DNA of 64,000 bases, taken from Aromatoleum diolicum (GTDB taxonomy: Bacteria; Pseudomonadota; Gammaproteobacteria; Burkholderiales; Rhodocyclaceae). Positions 1 through 9,469 of the stretch are shown piece by piece. A program made the position numbers and the translations under genes. Where the stretch lies: positions 124,001 through 188,000 of the forward strand of contig NZ_WTVQ01000004.1 in assembly GCF_012910955.1 (NCBI RefSeq), given 5' to 3'. A model generated the notes under the pieces. That model saw only the letters and a program-made list of their open reading frames with translations, was not told the DNA's origin and ran no database searches. Every line of letters begins with the position of its first letter. Positions within the stretch are counted from its first letter, which is position 1.

Positions 1-441
1 GAGGACGACGGCGAAGACCAGATTGATTTCGGTGATTTCCTGAGTGGCGGCGATGCGGATGATGACGGGCGCGACGCGGGCGATGCCGAGTTGTCCCTGG
101 ACGACGCGCTCGAGCGCATTCTCGGCCTCGGGGTCGGCTACGTGCTGCTGACCGGGGCCAGCGAACCCGGGCCGCAAGTCGTCAATGTGCTTGTCGGTCC
201 CGACGGCGTGGTGCGCACCGATGCATGGGAGCGCCTGCCGGGCCGTTACCTTGGCGCCGGGGCAACGCTCGCAGGGGCGCTGGTGGCCGCGCTGGCGCAC
301 GGCATGGAAGTGCCGGAGGCGGTGCGCGAGGCGCAGGAATTCACCTGGCAGGCGCTGTCCGCTGCGTATCGTCCGGGCATGGGCATGGCCTTGCCGGATC
401 GGCTCTTCTGGGCGCGACCGCCGGAGGACGACAATGCCTGA
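1..441 (+). CDS. thiD: ThiD-like hydroxymethylpyrimidine kinase, C-terminal part
   Basis: The gene is open from the first base of the window, so its N-terminus is missing. The visible 146 residues match the C-terminal half of ThiD, which phosphorylates HMP and HMP-P in thiamine synthesis: a beta strand YVLLTGA, an LPGRYLGAG segment and a closing LPDRLFW block. Two things are odd. The first 30 residues are a very acidic Asp/Gly-rich stretch not expected in ThiD. The usual GTGC anion-hole motif reads GAGA, so the conserved Cys is replaced by Ala. A second, full-length ThiD with an intact GTGC motif lies at 30517-31353. The last 8 bases overlap thiE. It could be a specialised or weakened paralog; identity as a ThiD-family protein is fairly secure. 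Confidence 0.75.
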   Translation, partial: EDDGEDQIDFGDFLSGGDADDDGRDAGDAELSLDDALERILGLGVGYVLLTGASEPGPQVVNVLVGPDGVVRTDAWERLPGRYLGAGATLAGALVAALAHGMEVPEAVREAQEFTWQALSAAYRPGMGMALPDRLFWARPPEDDNA

Positions 442-1081
442 ACGCCAATTGCGCGGGCTGTATCTGGTGACGCCGGACACCGCGGACAGCGGAGCGCTGC
501 TGGCGCTCGTCGAGCGCGCCCTGCGGGGGCGCCCGGCGCTGCTGCAGTACCGCAGCAAGCAGGCCGACGCGGCGCTGCGTCACGAGCAGGCACAGGCGGT
601 GGCGACGCTGTGCCGGCAGGCGGGCGTGCGTTTCATCGTCAATGACAGTCTGGAGCTTGCGCTGGCTACCGGCGCCGATGGGGTTCATCTGGGCCGTGAC
701 GATGGCGAGCTGCGCGCCGCGCGACAGGCGCTGGGGGCGAAGCGGCTCCTCGGCGTGACCTGCTACAACGAGTGGTCGCGTGCGAAGGAGGCCGTCGCGG
801 CGGGGGCCGATTACGTCGCCTTCGGCGCAGTGTTCGCGTCGCCCACCAAACCGGCGGCAGTGCATGCGCCGCTGGACTTGCTGACACGCGCGCGGCGTGA
901 GCTGGGTGTGCCGGTTTCCGCGATCGGCGGCATCACCTTGAACAACGCGCCAGAGGCGATCGCCGCCGGCGCCGACCTGCTGGCAGTGATTTCCGACGTG
1001 TTCGACGATCCCGATCCGGGTGCCCGTGCAGCGGCCTATGGCGCGGCCTTCCGGGGTGCGCCGGCTGCCGCGGCGACCTAA
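434..1081 (+). CDS. thiE: Thiamine phosphate synthase ThiE
   Basis: ThiE joins HMP-pyrophosphate and thiazole phosphate to give thiamine monophosphate in the cytoplasm. The 215-residue TIM-barrel protein has the family landmarks: LLQYRSK near residue 36, a GADGVHLG strand for pyrophosphate/Mg binding, the FASPTKP phosphate loop and a late AIGGI strand. The start ATG overlaps the upstream thiD-like gene by 8 bases, which implies translational coupling. Longer readings of this frame run back through thiD and are shadows. Length is normal for the family. The thiD-like/thiE pair supplies the last pyrimidine and joining steps of thiamine synthesis. Confidence 0.93.
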   Translation: MPERQLRGLYLVTPDTADSGALLALVERALRGRPALLQYRSKQADAALRHEQAQAVATLCRQAGVRFIVNDSLELALATGADGVHLGRDDGELRAARQALGAKRLLGVTCYNEWSRAKEAVAAGADYVAFGAVFASPTKPAAVHAPLDLLTRARRELGVPVSAIGGITLNNAPEAIAAGADLLAVISDVFDDPDPGARAAAYGAAFRGAPAAAAT

Positions 1082-1145
1082 GGCGTTGCGCCGCTCATCA
1101 GGATCCTTCCTTCTTTCAATTGCCAACCGACGAGTTTCAATCGAT

Positions 1146-2429
1146 ATGAACAGCAGAAACGAAGCCCTTTTCCAGCGCGCCCAGAAGACCATCCCCGGCG
1201 GCGTCAATTCGCCCGTGCGGGCGTTCCGCTCGGTCGGCGGCACCCCGCGCTTCATCGAGCGGGCGGAAGGGGCGCGCGTATGGGATGCCGACGGCAAGGA
1301 TTACATCGACTACGTGGGTTCGTGGGGGCCGGCGATTACCGGCCATGCCCATCCGGCGATCGTCGAGGCGGTGCGCGAGGCGGCGCTGCGCGGCCTGTCC
1401 TTCGGCGCCCCGACGGAAAGCGAAGTCGAGATGGCGGAACTGATCTGCGAACTGATGCCGTCGATCGACATGGTGCGCCTGGTCAGCTCCGGCACCGAGG
1501 CGACGATGAGCGCGATCCGGCTGGCACGCGGTTTCACCGGACGTGACGCGATCATCAAGTTCGAAGGCTGCTACCACGGTCACGCCGACAGCCTGCTGGT
1601 GAAGGCCGGCTCGGGGCTGCTGACTTTCGGCAACCCTTCGTCCGGCGGCGTGCCGGCGGATTTTGCCAAGCATACGATCGTGCTCGACTACAACGATCTG
1701 GCGCAGGTCGAGGACGCGTTCAAGGCGCGCGGCGGCGAGATCGCGGCGATCATCGTCGAGGCGGTCGCCGGCAACATGAACCTGATCAAGCCGCTGCCGG
1801 GCTTCCTCGAAGGCTTGCGCACGCTGTGCACGCAGTATGGTGCCGTGCTGATCTTCGACGAGGTGATGACCGGTTTCCGTGTCGGCCCGCAAGGCGTGCA
1901 GGGACTCTATGGCATCACCCCGGACCTGACGACGCTGGGCAAGGTGATCGGCGGCGGCATGCCGGTCGGCGCTTTCGGTGGCCGGCGCGACATCATGCAG
2001 CACATCGCGCCACTCGGCTCGGTCTATCAGGCGGGCACCCTGTCCGGCAGCCCGGTGGCGGTTGCGGCGGGGCTCGCGTCGCTGAAGCTGGTGCGCGAAG
2101 CGGGTTTCTACGACGCGCTGGCAGCCCGCGCAACGCAGCTGGTCGATGGCCTGAGCGCTGCTGCACGCGAGGCCGGCGTCACCTTCTGCGCCGATTCGGT
2201 CGGGGGCATGTTCGGGCTGTATTTCAGCGAGCGCGTGCCGCGCTCCTTCACCGAAGTCATGGCGTCCGATCGCGACACGTTCAACCGCTTCTTCCATGCG
2301 ATGCTCGACGCGGGCCACTACTTCGCGCCGTCGGCGTTCGAGGCGGGCTTCGTGTCGGCCGCGCACACGGCGGCGGACATCGACGCGACGATCGCGGCCG
2401 CGCGCAAGGTGTTCGCGACACTGGGCTGA
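1146..2429 (+). CDS. hemL: Glutamate-1-semialdehyde 2,1-aminomutase HemL
   Basis: HemL converts glutamate-1-semialdehyde to 5-aminolevulinate, the committed precursor of haem and other tetrapyrroles, using pyridoxal phosphate. The 427-residue protein starts MNSRNEALF and has the typical [10 protein letters not shown] entry, a [15 protein letters not shown] phosphate-binding segment, the FDEVMTGFR aspartate loop and the [13 protein letters not shown] motif, whose Lys266 should form the Schiff base. An upstream in-frame extension runs into thiE and is not needed. The gene sits 64 bases after thiE and is followed by a clear hairpin terminator. Confidence 0.97.
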   Translation: MNSRNEALFQRAQKTIPGGVNSPVRAFRSVGGTPRFIERAEGARVWDADGKDYIDYVGSWGPAITGHAHPAIVEAVREAALRGLSFGAPTESEVEMAELICELMPSIDMVRLVSSGTEATMSAIRLARGFTGRDAIIKFEGCYHGHADSLLVKAGSGLLTFGNPSSGGVPADFAKHTIVLDYNDLAQVEDAFKARGGEIAAIIVEAVAGNMNLIKPLPGFLEGLRTLCTQYGAVLIFDEVMTGFRVGPQGVQGLYGITPDLTTLGKVIGGGMPVGAFGGRRDIMQHIAPLGSVYQAGTLSGSPVAVAAGLASLKLVREAGFYDALAARATQLVDGLSAAAREAGVTFCADSVGGMFGLYFSERVPRSFTEVMASDRDTFNRFFHAMLDAGHYFAPSAFEAGFVSAAHTAADIDATIAAARKVFATLG

Positions 2430-2454
2430 AAAGGCCAAGCCGGACTGACAAAGG

Positions 2455-2481
2455 AAAGGGGCGCCGTGGCGCCCCTTTTTT
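2455..2481 (+). terminator. Rho-independent terminator after hemL
   Basis: An 11-base AAAGGGGCGCC arm at 2455-2465 pairs perfectly with GGCGCCCCTTT at 2468-2478, and six T residues run from 2476 to 2481. The site lies 25 bases after the hemL stop and 19 bases before the end of the convergent mgtE gene. On the opposite strand the stem is followed only by short T runs, so termination of mgtE here is possible but weaker. Confidence 0.85.
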
Positions 2482-2499
2482 CGGCCGTTGCCAGTCGGC

Positions 2500-3942
2500 T
2501 CAGAGCAGGAACAGCGTCGCCAGGCCGAGGAAGATGAAGAAGCCGCCCGAGTCGGTCAATGCGGTGACCATCACCGAGCCGCCAATCGCCGGGTCGGCGC
2601 CAAGCCTCATGCGCAGCATCGGAATTCCGACGCCGGCCGACGCGGCGAGCAGCAGGTTCAGCGTCATCGCGGCGGTCATCACGAGGCCCAGCGATGCGCT
2701 GCCGTAGAGCCACCATGCGAGTACGCCAAGCAGGCCGCCCCAGACGAGGCCGTTGAACAGCGCGACGCCGACTTCCTTCTTCATCAGGCGCTGCATCGCG
2801 GATTGTTCGACCTGGCCCATCGCGATCGCCCGCACGATCATCGTGCTCGTCTGGTTGCCGGAGTTGCCGCCGATGCCGGCGACAATCGGCATCAGCGCGG
2901 CGAGGGCGACAAGCTTTTCGATCGAACCTTCAAACGCGCCGATCACGCGTGAGGCGATGAAGGCGGTGACCAGATTCACCGCCAGCCAGGACCAGCGGTT
3001 CTTCACCGAATCCCATACCGACGCGAAGATGTCTTCTTCTTCGCGCAGACCGGCGTTGCTGAGTATCTCGTGCTCGGATTCCTCGCGGATGTAGTCGACG
3101 ACGTCCGCGACGGTGAGGCGGCCGATGACGCGCCTGTCGGCGTCGATGACCGGTGCCGAGACAAGGTCGTAGCGCTCGAAGGCCTGGGCGGCGTCGTCGG
3201 CCTCGTCCTGCGGTTCGAAACTGATGACGTTTTCCTTGTGCATCGCTGCGGTGACCGCCATGTCGGGGTCGTTGATGAGCAGCGATTCGAGCGTCAGGAT
3301 GCCCTTCAGGTGGTCTTCGCGGTCGATGACGAAGAGCTTGTCGGTGTGGTCCGGCAGCTCGTCGAAACGGCGCAGGTAGCGCAGCACGACTTCGAGGGTG
3401 ACGTCCTCGCGGACGGTGACCATGTCGAAGTCCATCAGCGCGCCGACCGAGTCCTCCGGAAAGGACATCGCGGCACGCAGCTGTTCGCGTTCCTCGCTGT
3501 CGAGCGACAGGAACACGTCCTGCATGACCTCGGGCGGCAGGTCGGGCGCGAGGTCGGCGAGTTCGTCGGCGTCGAGGGTTTCCGCAGCGGCCTTGAGCTC
3601 GTGCGGGTCCATCGTCTCGATGAGCGACTCGCGCACGGCATCGGAGACTTCCAGCAGGATGTCGCCGTCGCGTTCGGCCTTGACCAGATCCCAGACGAAC
3701 AGCCGGTCTTCGAGTGGCAGGGCTTCGAGGATGTAGGCGATGTCGGCCGGATGGAGGCGATCGAGATGATTCTGCAGCTCGGCCAGGTGCTGCTTGTGCA
3801 CCAGGCCCTCGACCAGTTCGTGGCGCGGCATGTCCTGCCGATGCACAAGATCCTCCACCACCTTGTGGCGCCCGAGCAGTTCCTGCACTTCGCGCAGGTG
3901 CTGCTGTACGTCGTCCGGGTGGCGTTCGTCTTGCTCGCTCAT
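2500..3942 (-). CDS. mgtE: Magnesium transporter MgtE
   Basis: MgtE is a dimeric Mg2+ channel of the inner membrane gated by its own cytoplasmic Mg2+ sensor. The 480-residue protein shows the whole layout: an acidic helical N domain (to about residue 140), paired CBS domains (about 145-275), a linker (plug) helix and about five membrane helices from residue 310. Key channel signatures are AGIGGNSGNQ and the late TALTDSGGFF, whose Asp (about residue 464) is the pore acidic residue of the family. It is transcribed alone, convergent with hemL. No Mg riboswitch is apparent in the 136 bases upstream. Confidence 0.95.
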   Translation of the reverse strand: MSEQDERHPDDVQQHLREVQELLGRHKVVEDLVHRQDMPRHELVEGLVHKQHLAELQNHLDRLHPADIAYILEALPLEDRLFVWDLVKAERDGDILLEVSDAVRESLIETMDPHELKAAAETLDADELADLAPDLPPEVMQDVFLSLDSEEREQLRAAMSFPEDSVGALMDFDMVTVREDVTLEVVLRYLRRFDELPDHTDKLFVIDREDHLKGILTLESLLINDPDMAVTAAMHKENVISFEPQDEADDAAQAFERYDLVSAPVIDADRRVIGRLTVADVVDYIREESEHEILSNAGLREEEDIFASVWDSVKNRWSWLAVNLVTAFIASRVIGAFEGSIEKLVALAALMPIVAGIGGNSGNQTSTMIVRAIAMGQVEQSAMQRLMKKEVGVALFNGLVWGGLLGVLAWWLYGSASLGLVMTAAMTLNLLLAASAGVGIPMLRMRLGADPAIGGSVMVTALTDSGGFFIFLGLATLFLL

Positions 3943-4078
3943 CGGCGCCTCCGGTGGGTGTGGGGGATCTGTCGTAAGGCGCGAATTCTACGGACTTCGC
4001 GCCGCTCTTGCGACCCCGGGAAACCGAATTTGTTGCAATGCGCAAGCGGCGTTGCGCACCTGCGGCCAACAAGGGGGT

Positions 4079-4771
4079 TCAGGGTACCTGCGCGTACCCC
4101 ATGCGTCCGCGGATGCGTGCCGCGTGGGCGGCGAGGCGCGGGCCGAACTGCTTCTCGTACTTGCGCGGATTGGGCAGCATCACCGCGAGCCGTGCGGCCT
4201 GATCGGCGCCGAGGCGACTGGCCGGAATGCCGTAGTAACGCTGCGCGGCAGCTTCGCAGCCGAAGATGCCGGTGCCCCATTCGACGACGTTGAGGTAGAC
4301 CTCGAGAATGCGGCGCTTGCTCCAAACGGCTTCGATCATCACCGTGATGACAGCTTCCTGCGCCTTGCGGAAGTAGCTGCGCGAGGGCGACAGGAAGAGG
4401 TTCTTGGCCAGTTGCTGGCTGATCGTCGAGCCGCCGGCAACCGCTTTGCCCTTGCGCTGGTTTTTTTCCAGCGCACGCTGGATGCCTTCCCAGTCGAAAC
4501 CTTCGTGTTCGATGAAACTATCGTCTTCCGCGGCGATGACTGCGCGCTTCAGGTGAATGGAGATGCGCTCGTAGGGCACCCAGTCGTGACGCAGTTCGAT
4601 GTTCGGGCGCTTTTCTTGCAACTCGTCGAGCCGCAGGTCCATGAAGCTGGTGGTGGAAGGGTTGAAGTGGTTCCACCACAGCACCAGCGTGAAGATCCAC
4701 AGCTGATACAACAACACCAGCGCGGCGACCGCCGCGAGCGCCCAGCCGATGCGGCGCAGGGCCGTTTTCAT
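4079..4771 (-). CDS. mtgA: Monofunctional peptidoglycan glycosyltransferase MtgA
   Basis: MtgA polymerises lipid II into glycan strands in the periplasm. The 230-residue protein has one N-terminal membrane anchor (about residues 8-30) followed by a GT51 domain. The catalytic [13 protein letters not shown] motif and the [13 protein letters not shown] motif are both intact, and there is no transpeptidase domain. Its start codon overlaps the aroE stop as ATGA, so the two are translationally coupled. Conserved betaproteobacterial operons often pair aroE and mtgA after a TonB-like gene, as here. Confidence 0.95.
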   Translation of the reverse strand: MKTALRRIGWALAAVAALVLLYQLWIFTLVLWWNHFNPSTTSFMDLRLDELQEKRPNIELRHDWVPYERISIHLKRAVIAAEDDSFIEHEGFDWEGIQRALEKNQRKGKAVAGGSTISQQLAKNLFLSPSRSYFRKAQEAVITVMIEAVWSKRRILEVYLNVVEWGTGIFGCEAAAQRYYGIPASRLGADQAARLAVMLPNPRKYEKQFGPRLAAHAARIRGRMGYAQVP

Positions 4772-5601
4772 CGACCCTCGATCTGGCGGCGCAGGTCCGC
4801 CAGCACGGGCGTCGTATCGGGGCGCACGCCGCGCCACAGCAGGAAGCTTTCGGCAGCCTGCTCGACCAGCATGCCGAGGCCGTCGGTGAGGCGCGCGGCG
4901 CCATCGGCACGTGCCGCGGCGAGGAAGGGGGTGTCGCCACGACCGTACATCATGTCGTAGGCGAGCGCCCCCGGCGCATACAGGCCGGGCGGCAGCGGCG
5001 GTGCTTCGTCCGCGAGGCTGGCGGCGGTGGCGTTGATGACGACGTCGAACTGGCGTCCGGCGAGATCGGCGAAACCGCAGGCGTCGAGTGGCGCGTCGCC
5101 GGCGCGCTGGGCGAAGTCCGCGACCAGCGCCTCGGCGCGTGCGACGGTGCGGTTGGCGAGCGTGAGCCGTGCGGGGCGCGCGGCGAGCAAGGGCAGCAGC
5201 ACGCCCCGCGCGGCGCCGCCCGCCCCCAGCAACAGGATGCGGCGAGCGGCGAGCGGGCAGTCGAGGTTGTGGGTGAGGTCGCGCACCAGTCCGGCGCCGT
5301 CGGTGTTGTCGCCGAAAATGCCGTCGGCGTCGAATACCAGGGTGTTGACCGCGCCGGCCGCCTGCGCGCGCGGCGAATGGCGCCGGGCGAGGGCGAAGGC
5401 TTCGAGCTTGAAGGGCACCGTGACATTCATGCCGCGCCCGCCGGCGGCGCGAAACTGTGCGACGGTCGCGGCGAAGGCATCGAGCGGGCCGAGCAGCGCC
5501 TCGTAGGTCAGCGACTGGCCGGTCTGTGCCGCAAAGGCGGCATGGATCGCGGGTGACTTGCTGTGGGAGATGGGGTTTCCGATGACGGCGTAGCGGTCCA
5601 T
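4768..5601 (-). CDS. aroE: Shikimate dehydrogenase AroE
   Basis: AroE reduces 3-dehydroshikimate to shikimate with NADPH in aromatic amino acid synthesis. The 277-residue protein shows the shikimate-binding Ser14 and Ser16 (SKS), Lys65 in NVTVPFK, Asn86 and Asp101 in [15 protein letters not shown] dinucleotide loop and an NRT motif typical of NADPH preference follow. It lies 2 bases downstream of the tonB-like gene and overlaps mtgA by 4 bases, so it sits in a tight minus-strand operon. Confidence 0.96.
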   Translation of the reverse strand: MDRYAVIGNPISHSKSPAIHAAFAAQTGQSLTYEALLGPLDAFAATVAQFRAAGGRGMNVTVPFKLEAFALARRHSPRAQAAGAVNTLVFDADGIFGDNTDGAGLVRDLTHNLDCPLAARRILLLGAGGAARGVLLPLLAARPARLTLANRTVARAEALVADFAQRAGDAPLDACGFADLAGRQFDVVINATAASLADEAPPLPPGLYAPGALAYDMMYGRGDTPFLAAARADGAARLTDGLGMLVEQAAESFLLWRGVRPDTTPVLADLRRQIEGR

Positions 5602-5603
5602 GA

Positions 5604-6536
5604 CTAGTTCGCGGTGACTCTGTCTGCGTTGGTGAAGGTCCAGGTACGCACGATTTCGACGATGTCGGTGTCGGCGCGGATGTCGTTGGGGAAGGGCGCG
5701 AAGGGCGCAGCCAGCAGCAGGATGCGCTTTGCGGCTTCGTCGAGGACGGGTTCGCCGGAAGAGCGCTGGACCTCGACGCGTTCGACCGAGCCGTCGGCAC
5801 GGATCGCCACATACAGGAGCAGGCTGCCATACAGGCGGCCGCGTGCGGCGTCGGGGAAATTCAGGGTGCCGACGCGCTCGATCTTCTGGCGCCAGTCCTC
5901 GACGTACTGCGCGAAGCGGTATTCCTTGGCGCGTGCGCCGATGAATTTCTTGCGCGGACGCTTGGCGTACTCTTCAAGCTTGCGATCGATCTCGGCTTCG
6001 AGCCGGGCAACGGCCGCGGCGCTGTCGAGCAGGTCCAGCCCGGACGCGCGGGGTTCGTTGGCAGCCTGTTCCGGCTGCGGCGGGACGGCGGGGGTGCTTG
6101 CCGCGGCCTTTTGTGCCGTCAAGACCGCGGGGCGTGCGGTGGCTTGCGGCGTGGTGCGCTTGCGCATCTCGGTCAGCGCGTCGCCTTCGCGTCGCGCATT
6201 CTGCGGAGGCAGCGGCGATTTCGCCCGCAGGTCCTGTTCGCTGTTGCCGCCGGCGTCGACGTTGGCCTGGGCGAGCACCTGGGGTTTGTCGGGGGCGCGC
6301 GCATGACGGGCGTTAACCAGCACGACTTCGAGGCCGCGGTCGCGTTCGCGCGGCGACGGTCGATCGGGCATGATGAAGCCGGTCGCGAGCACCAGGGCGT
6401 GCAGGGCGAGCGAGATGGCGAACGCGCCGGCAAGGCGCGCGTCTCCGCCGAAAAATGCGCCGATGCGCGCACCGTACTGCGCCAGTGCGCCGCCGGCAGC
6501 TGCGCCGGAGGAGGTGTGGGAGTGCCTGCTCGCCAT
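5604..6536 (-). CDS. TonB-family C-terminal domain protein (energy transducer-like)
   Basis: A 310-residue protein with a short basic cytoplasmic start, one membrane helix (about residues 36-56), a long Ala/Pro/Gln-rich periplasmic spacer and a C-terminal TonB_C domain (about 210-305, with the [10 protein letters not shown] and V-V-RTW strands). Such proteins carry proton-motive energy from ExbB/ExbD to outer-membrane receptors, but no exbBD is nearby. The spacer lacks the Glu-Pro/Lys-Pro repeats of classical TonB. It is common upstream of aroE in betaproteobacteria. The start at MASRHSHT avoids an 86-base overlap with the upstream nuclease gene; a longer form starting MWTSTH is possible. Confidence 0.8.
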   Translation of the reverse strand: MASRHSHTSSGAAAGGALAQYGARIGAFFGGDARLAGAFAISLALHALVLATGFIMPDRPSPRERDRGLEVVLVNARHARAPDKPQVLAQANVDAGGNSEQDLRAKSPLPPQNARREGDALTEMRKRTTPQATARPAVLTAQKAAASTPAVPPQPEQAANEPRASGLDLLDSAAAVARLEAEIDRKLEEYAKRPRKKFIGARAKEYRFAQYVEDWRQKIERVGTLNFPDAARGRLYGSLLLYVAIRADGSVERVEVQRSSGEPVLDEAAKRILLLAAPFAPFPNDIRADTDIVEIVRTWTFTNADRVTAN

Positions 6537-6549
6537 GCCTGCGGTGTGC

Positions 6550-8463
6550 TCAGCTGCCTTCGAGCGCGGAGTCCGCGGCTTCGGCGGGGTCGGGTTCGGC
6601 GAGTGTCTCGGCGTAGCGTGCGTGGATGTCCACATCCAGCAGGTCGCTGTTCTCGATCGTCAGGCGCACACGGGTGCCGGAGAGCAGCACCGGCAGCGAG
6701 GGCACCTTGACCATCAGCGGAATGCTGTCGAGGCGCACGAGATTGTCGCGCAGCACCTTGCCGTCGACGGCGATGCCCGGTTGCTGGCGCAGCCAGCGCA
6801 GGCACCAGTAGCGTTCCATCTGGCGCTGGAAGTCGGCATAGGCGGCGTAGGTGATTTCGAAGTCGCGTAGCGCCGCCATCAGGTCGGCGGACTTCGGTGC
6901 GAAGGCGGGCGGCTCGTCGCGCAGCACCGAGATGATCTGCCACTGGTTGACCATGTCGACGTATCGGCGCAGCGGCGAGCTCGACCAGGCGTAGCAGTCG
7001 ACGCCGAGGCCGTCGTGCGGGCCGGCCGCCGTTGTCATGCGCACCTTGCCGCCGCTTTGCACGCGGTAAAGGCCCGGAATGCCGGCGTCGTCGAGCAGCT
7101 TGCCCCAGGTGGAGTTGGCGAGAATCATCAGCTCGGCGACCAGCTTGTCGAGCGGCGAACCGCGGCGACGCTGGCTGATGGTGACGTAGCCGGGGCCGTC
7201 GGTGGTGTGCGTCTGCCAGTCGACGTAGAAGTTGAAATCGACCTGGTTCCGGTTGTCCTCGGCCTTGCCGCGGCCGGCTTCGAGCACCGTGGCGAGGTCC
7301 CACAGCAGTGTGAGTTCGCGTTTCCACTGGAAATCCGGCCCGTCGCTGTGCTCGTGCAACACTTGTTCGTTGAACAGCGGCTCGATGTCGTGATGACGCA
7401 GGTTGGCAACGATGGGGACGCGCTCGACGCGGCTTTCCTGGCCGACGACGGCCAGCGCGGCGGTGAGGTCGAGGTACAGCGACACGGCCGGGCAGTCGCG
7501 TCCCGCGGCGAGCGTGAAGGCTTCGACCGCCGCGTCGGGCAGCATGGTGATCTTGTTGCCCGGCATGTAGACCGTCGACAGGCGGCGGCGCGCGATCGCG
7601 TCGAGTGCCGAGCCGCGTGCGAAGCCCAGCGCCGGGGCGGCGATGTGGATGCCGATGCGCCAGCCGCCGCCTTCGCGCGGGGTGACCGAGAAGGCGTCGT
7701 CGATTTCGGTGGTGGTGGCGTCATCGATCGAAAAGGCCGCGACCTTCGCGAGCGGCAGGTCGGCCGGATCGTGGGGCGGGTCGAAGGTGGGGAAGGCGGT
7801 GCCGTCCTCGAAGTATTCGAACAGGAAGCGGTTGTAATGGAAGTCGTAGCTGGAGGCGAGCGCGCCGCACTTGAGCAGCAGGCGCGGCGCGGACAGGCCG
7901 GCGTCCACGCAGGCGGCCTCGAAAGCCTTGGTTTCGACGCGGTTGCGGTCGGGGCGGTACAGCAGCTGCGGCAGCATGCCGGCGAGCTCCGTGGGCATCC
8001 GGCCTTCGACCAGCTCGGCGCGCATGCGCTCGATGGACTCGGCCTGCTGGCGCTTCTTTTCCAGTCCGGCGAGTGCGGCCTGCAGGATCTCGGCAGGCGC
8101 CTTGCGGAAGCGTCCGCGCCCCTTGCGGTGGAAATAGATCGGGGCCGAATGCAGGCGCAACAGGATGCTCGCGGATTCGACCGCGTTCGGCGTGTGGCCG
8201 TGATATTCGGTGGCGAACTCGTCAAAGGCGAATTCGTCGTCGCCGCACACTTCCCACAGGAAGGCGGTATCGAGCTCTTCGGCGCCCGCTTCGGCGCGGC
8301 TGAGCAGTTCCGCCGGCGAGGGTTCGCGGAAGCGCATCAGCACGTGGTTGCTCTTCAGCTTGACGCGCTTGCCGTGAGAGGTCTCGACCTGCAGGGAAGA
8401 GTCGTTATCAGCGAGGATGGTCCCGGCCTTGAAGGCCCCATCCTCTTCGAACAGCAGAAACAT
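6550..8463 (-). CDS. RNase II/RNase R-family exoribonuclease (RNB domain)
   Basis: A 637-residue protein of the family that degrades RNA 3' to 5'. The catalytic RNB domain is marked by FSIDDATTTEIDDAF, which carries the acidic cluster that binds two Mg2+ ions, and by a later SSPLRRYVDMVNQWQ motif. The N-terminal part (1-240) is not the usual cold-shock pair of RNase R but the divergent form found in many betaproteobacterial RNB proteins. A C-terminal S1-like strand set seems present but short. It is the first gene of the nuclease-tonB-aroE-mtgA run, 91 bases after rarD. Exact substrate cannot be told from sequence. Confidence 0.9.
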   Translation of the reverse strand: MFLLFEEDGAFKAGTILADNDSSLQVETSHGKRVKLKSNHVLMRFREPSPAELLSRAEAGAEELDTAFLWEVCGDDEFAFDEFATEYHGHTPNAVESASILLRLHSAPIYFHRKGRGRFRKAPAEILQAALAGLEKKRQQAESIERMRAELVEGRMPTELAGMLPQLLYRPDRNRVETKAFEAACVDAGLSAPRLLLKCGALASSYDFHYNRFLFEYFEDGTAFPTFDPPHDPADLPLAKVAAFSIDDATTTEIDDAFSVTPREGGGWRIGIHIAAPALGFARGSALDAIARRRLSTVYMPGNKITMLPDAAVEAFTLAAGRDCPAVSLYLDLTAALAVVGQESRVERVPIVANLRHHDIEPLFNEQVLHEHSDGPDFQWKRELTLLWDLATVLEAGRGKAEDNRNQVDFNFYVDWQTHTTDGPGYVTISQRRRGSPLDKLVAELMILANSTWGKLLDDAGIPGLYRVQSGGKVRMTTAAGPHDGLGVDCYAWSSSPLRRYVDMVNQWQIISVLRDEPPAFAPKSADLMAALRDFEITYAAYADFQRQMERYWCLRWLRQQPGIAVDGKVLRDNLVRLDSIPLMVKVPSLPVLLSGTRVRLTIENSDLLDVDIHARYAETLAEPDPAEAADSALEGS

Positions 8464-8554
8464 CGGCGACCGCCATACATGAGCAAGCCCGACAGTTTAA
8501 TGGATTCGACCGTCGGGCGCTGAGCGCGGCGCGGCCGTGCGCCGGCTGAAAACG

Positions 8555-9469
8555 CTAGGCGGCCGCGGCAGCGGTGCTGCGGCTGGTGCGCAGCATATCG
8601 ACGGAGTAGATCGCGAGCGCCGCCCAGATCATCGCGAAGCCGACGAGCTGGCCTGCATCGAAGGGCTCGCCGAAGGCGAACACGGCGAGCAGGAAGCCAA
8701 GGCTCGGGGCAATGTATTGCACGAAACCGATCGTCGAGAGCGGCAGGCGCTTGGCGCCGACGGCAAACAGCATCAGCGGTACGGCGGTGATGACGCCGGC
8801 CAGCGGCAGCAAGGCGTCGGTGAGGGGGTCGTCGCCGAAGTGCAGGGTTCCCTGGCTGGCGAGCCAGGCCAGCCAGCCGATCGCGATGGGTGCGGTCGCC
8901 AGGGTTTCGACGAACAGGCCGTTGATCGCATCGACCGGGGCACGTTTGCGCAGCAGCCCGTAGACGGCGAACGTCGTGGCGAGGAACAGGGCGATCCACG
9001 GCGGACTGCCGACCTGCCACACGCGCCACAGCACGCCGGCGCTGGCGAGTGCGACCGCCGCCTGTTGCAGTGGGCGCAGGCGCTCGCCGAGGACCAGACG
9101 GCCGAGTAGGATGCTCATCAAGGGGTTGATGAAGTAGCCGAGGGTGGCTTCGATGAGGCGGTCCACCGAGATCGCCCACACGTAGACCAGCCAGTTGCTG
9201 CTGGTGAGCAGCGCGGCAAAGGCGAGCACGCCGATCAGGCGTGGCTGGCTGCGCAGGCGCCACAGGCCGCCGAAGCCGCGCCCGAAGGCGAGCAGTGCGG
9301 TGAGGAAGACCAGCGACCACACGATGCGGTGGGCAACAATCTCGCTTGGCGGCACGCTGCCGACGGCCTTGAAGTAGAGCGGCGCGAGCCCCCAGATGAC
9401 GAAGGCGGCGAATGCGGCGAGCGTGCCCTGACGGCGCGCAGGCGCGTCGATGACCAGCGTGGAATTCAT
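8555..9469 (-). CDS. rarD: EamA/RarD-family membrane transporter
   Basis: A 304-residue inner-membrane protein with about ten hydrophobic helices in two EamA-like repeats. The start region AAFVIWGLAPLYFKAV and the segment TSSNWLVYVWAI match RarD, a drug/metabolite transporter superfamily member whose substrate is not established. The start ATG overlaps the stop of the upstream methyltransferase by 4 bases. A GCCCGAC/GTCGGGC hairpin without a T tract lies between this gene and the downstream nuclease. Confidence 0.9.
   Translation of the reverse strand: MNSTLVIDAPARRQGTLAAFAAFVIWGLAPLYFKAVGSVPPSEIVAHRIVWSLVFLTALLAFGRGFGGLWRLRSQPRLIGVLAFAALLTSSNWLVYVWAISVDRLIEATLGYFINPLMSILLGRLVLGERLRPLQQAAVALASAGVLWRVWQVGSPPWIALFLATTFAVYGLLRKRAPVDAINGLFVETLATAPIAIGWLAWLASQGTLHFGDDPLTDALLPLAGVITAVPLMLFAVGAKRLPLSTIGFVQYIAPSLGFLLAVFAFGEPFDAGQLVGFAMIWAALAIYSVDMLRTSRSTAAAAA

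Noticed and set aside
1137-2438. 433-codon open frame on the minus strand
   Set aside because: Antisense shadow of hemL, caused by high GC and third-position bias; no recognisable product.
8487-8518. GCCCGAC/GTCGGGC hairpin between rarD and the RNB nuclease
   Set aside because: Short stem, long loop and no T tract on either strand; not called as a terminator.
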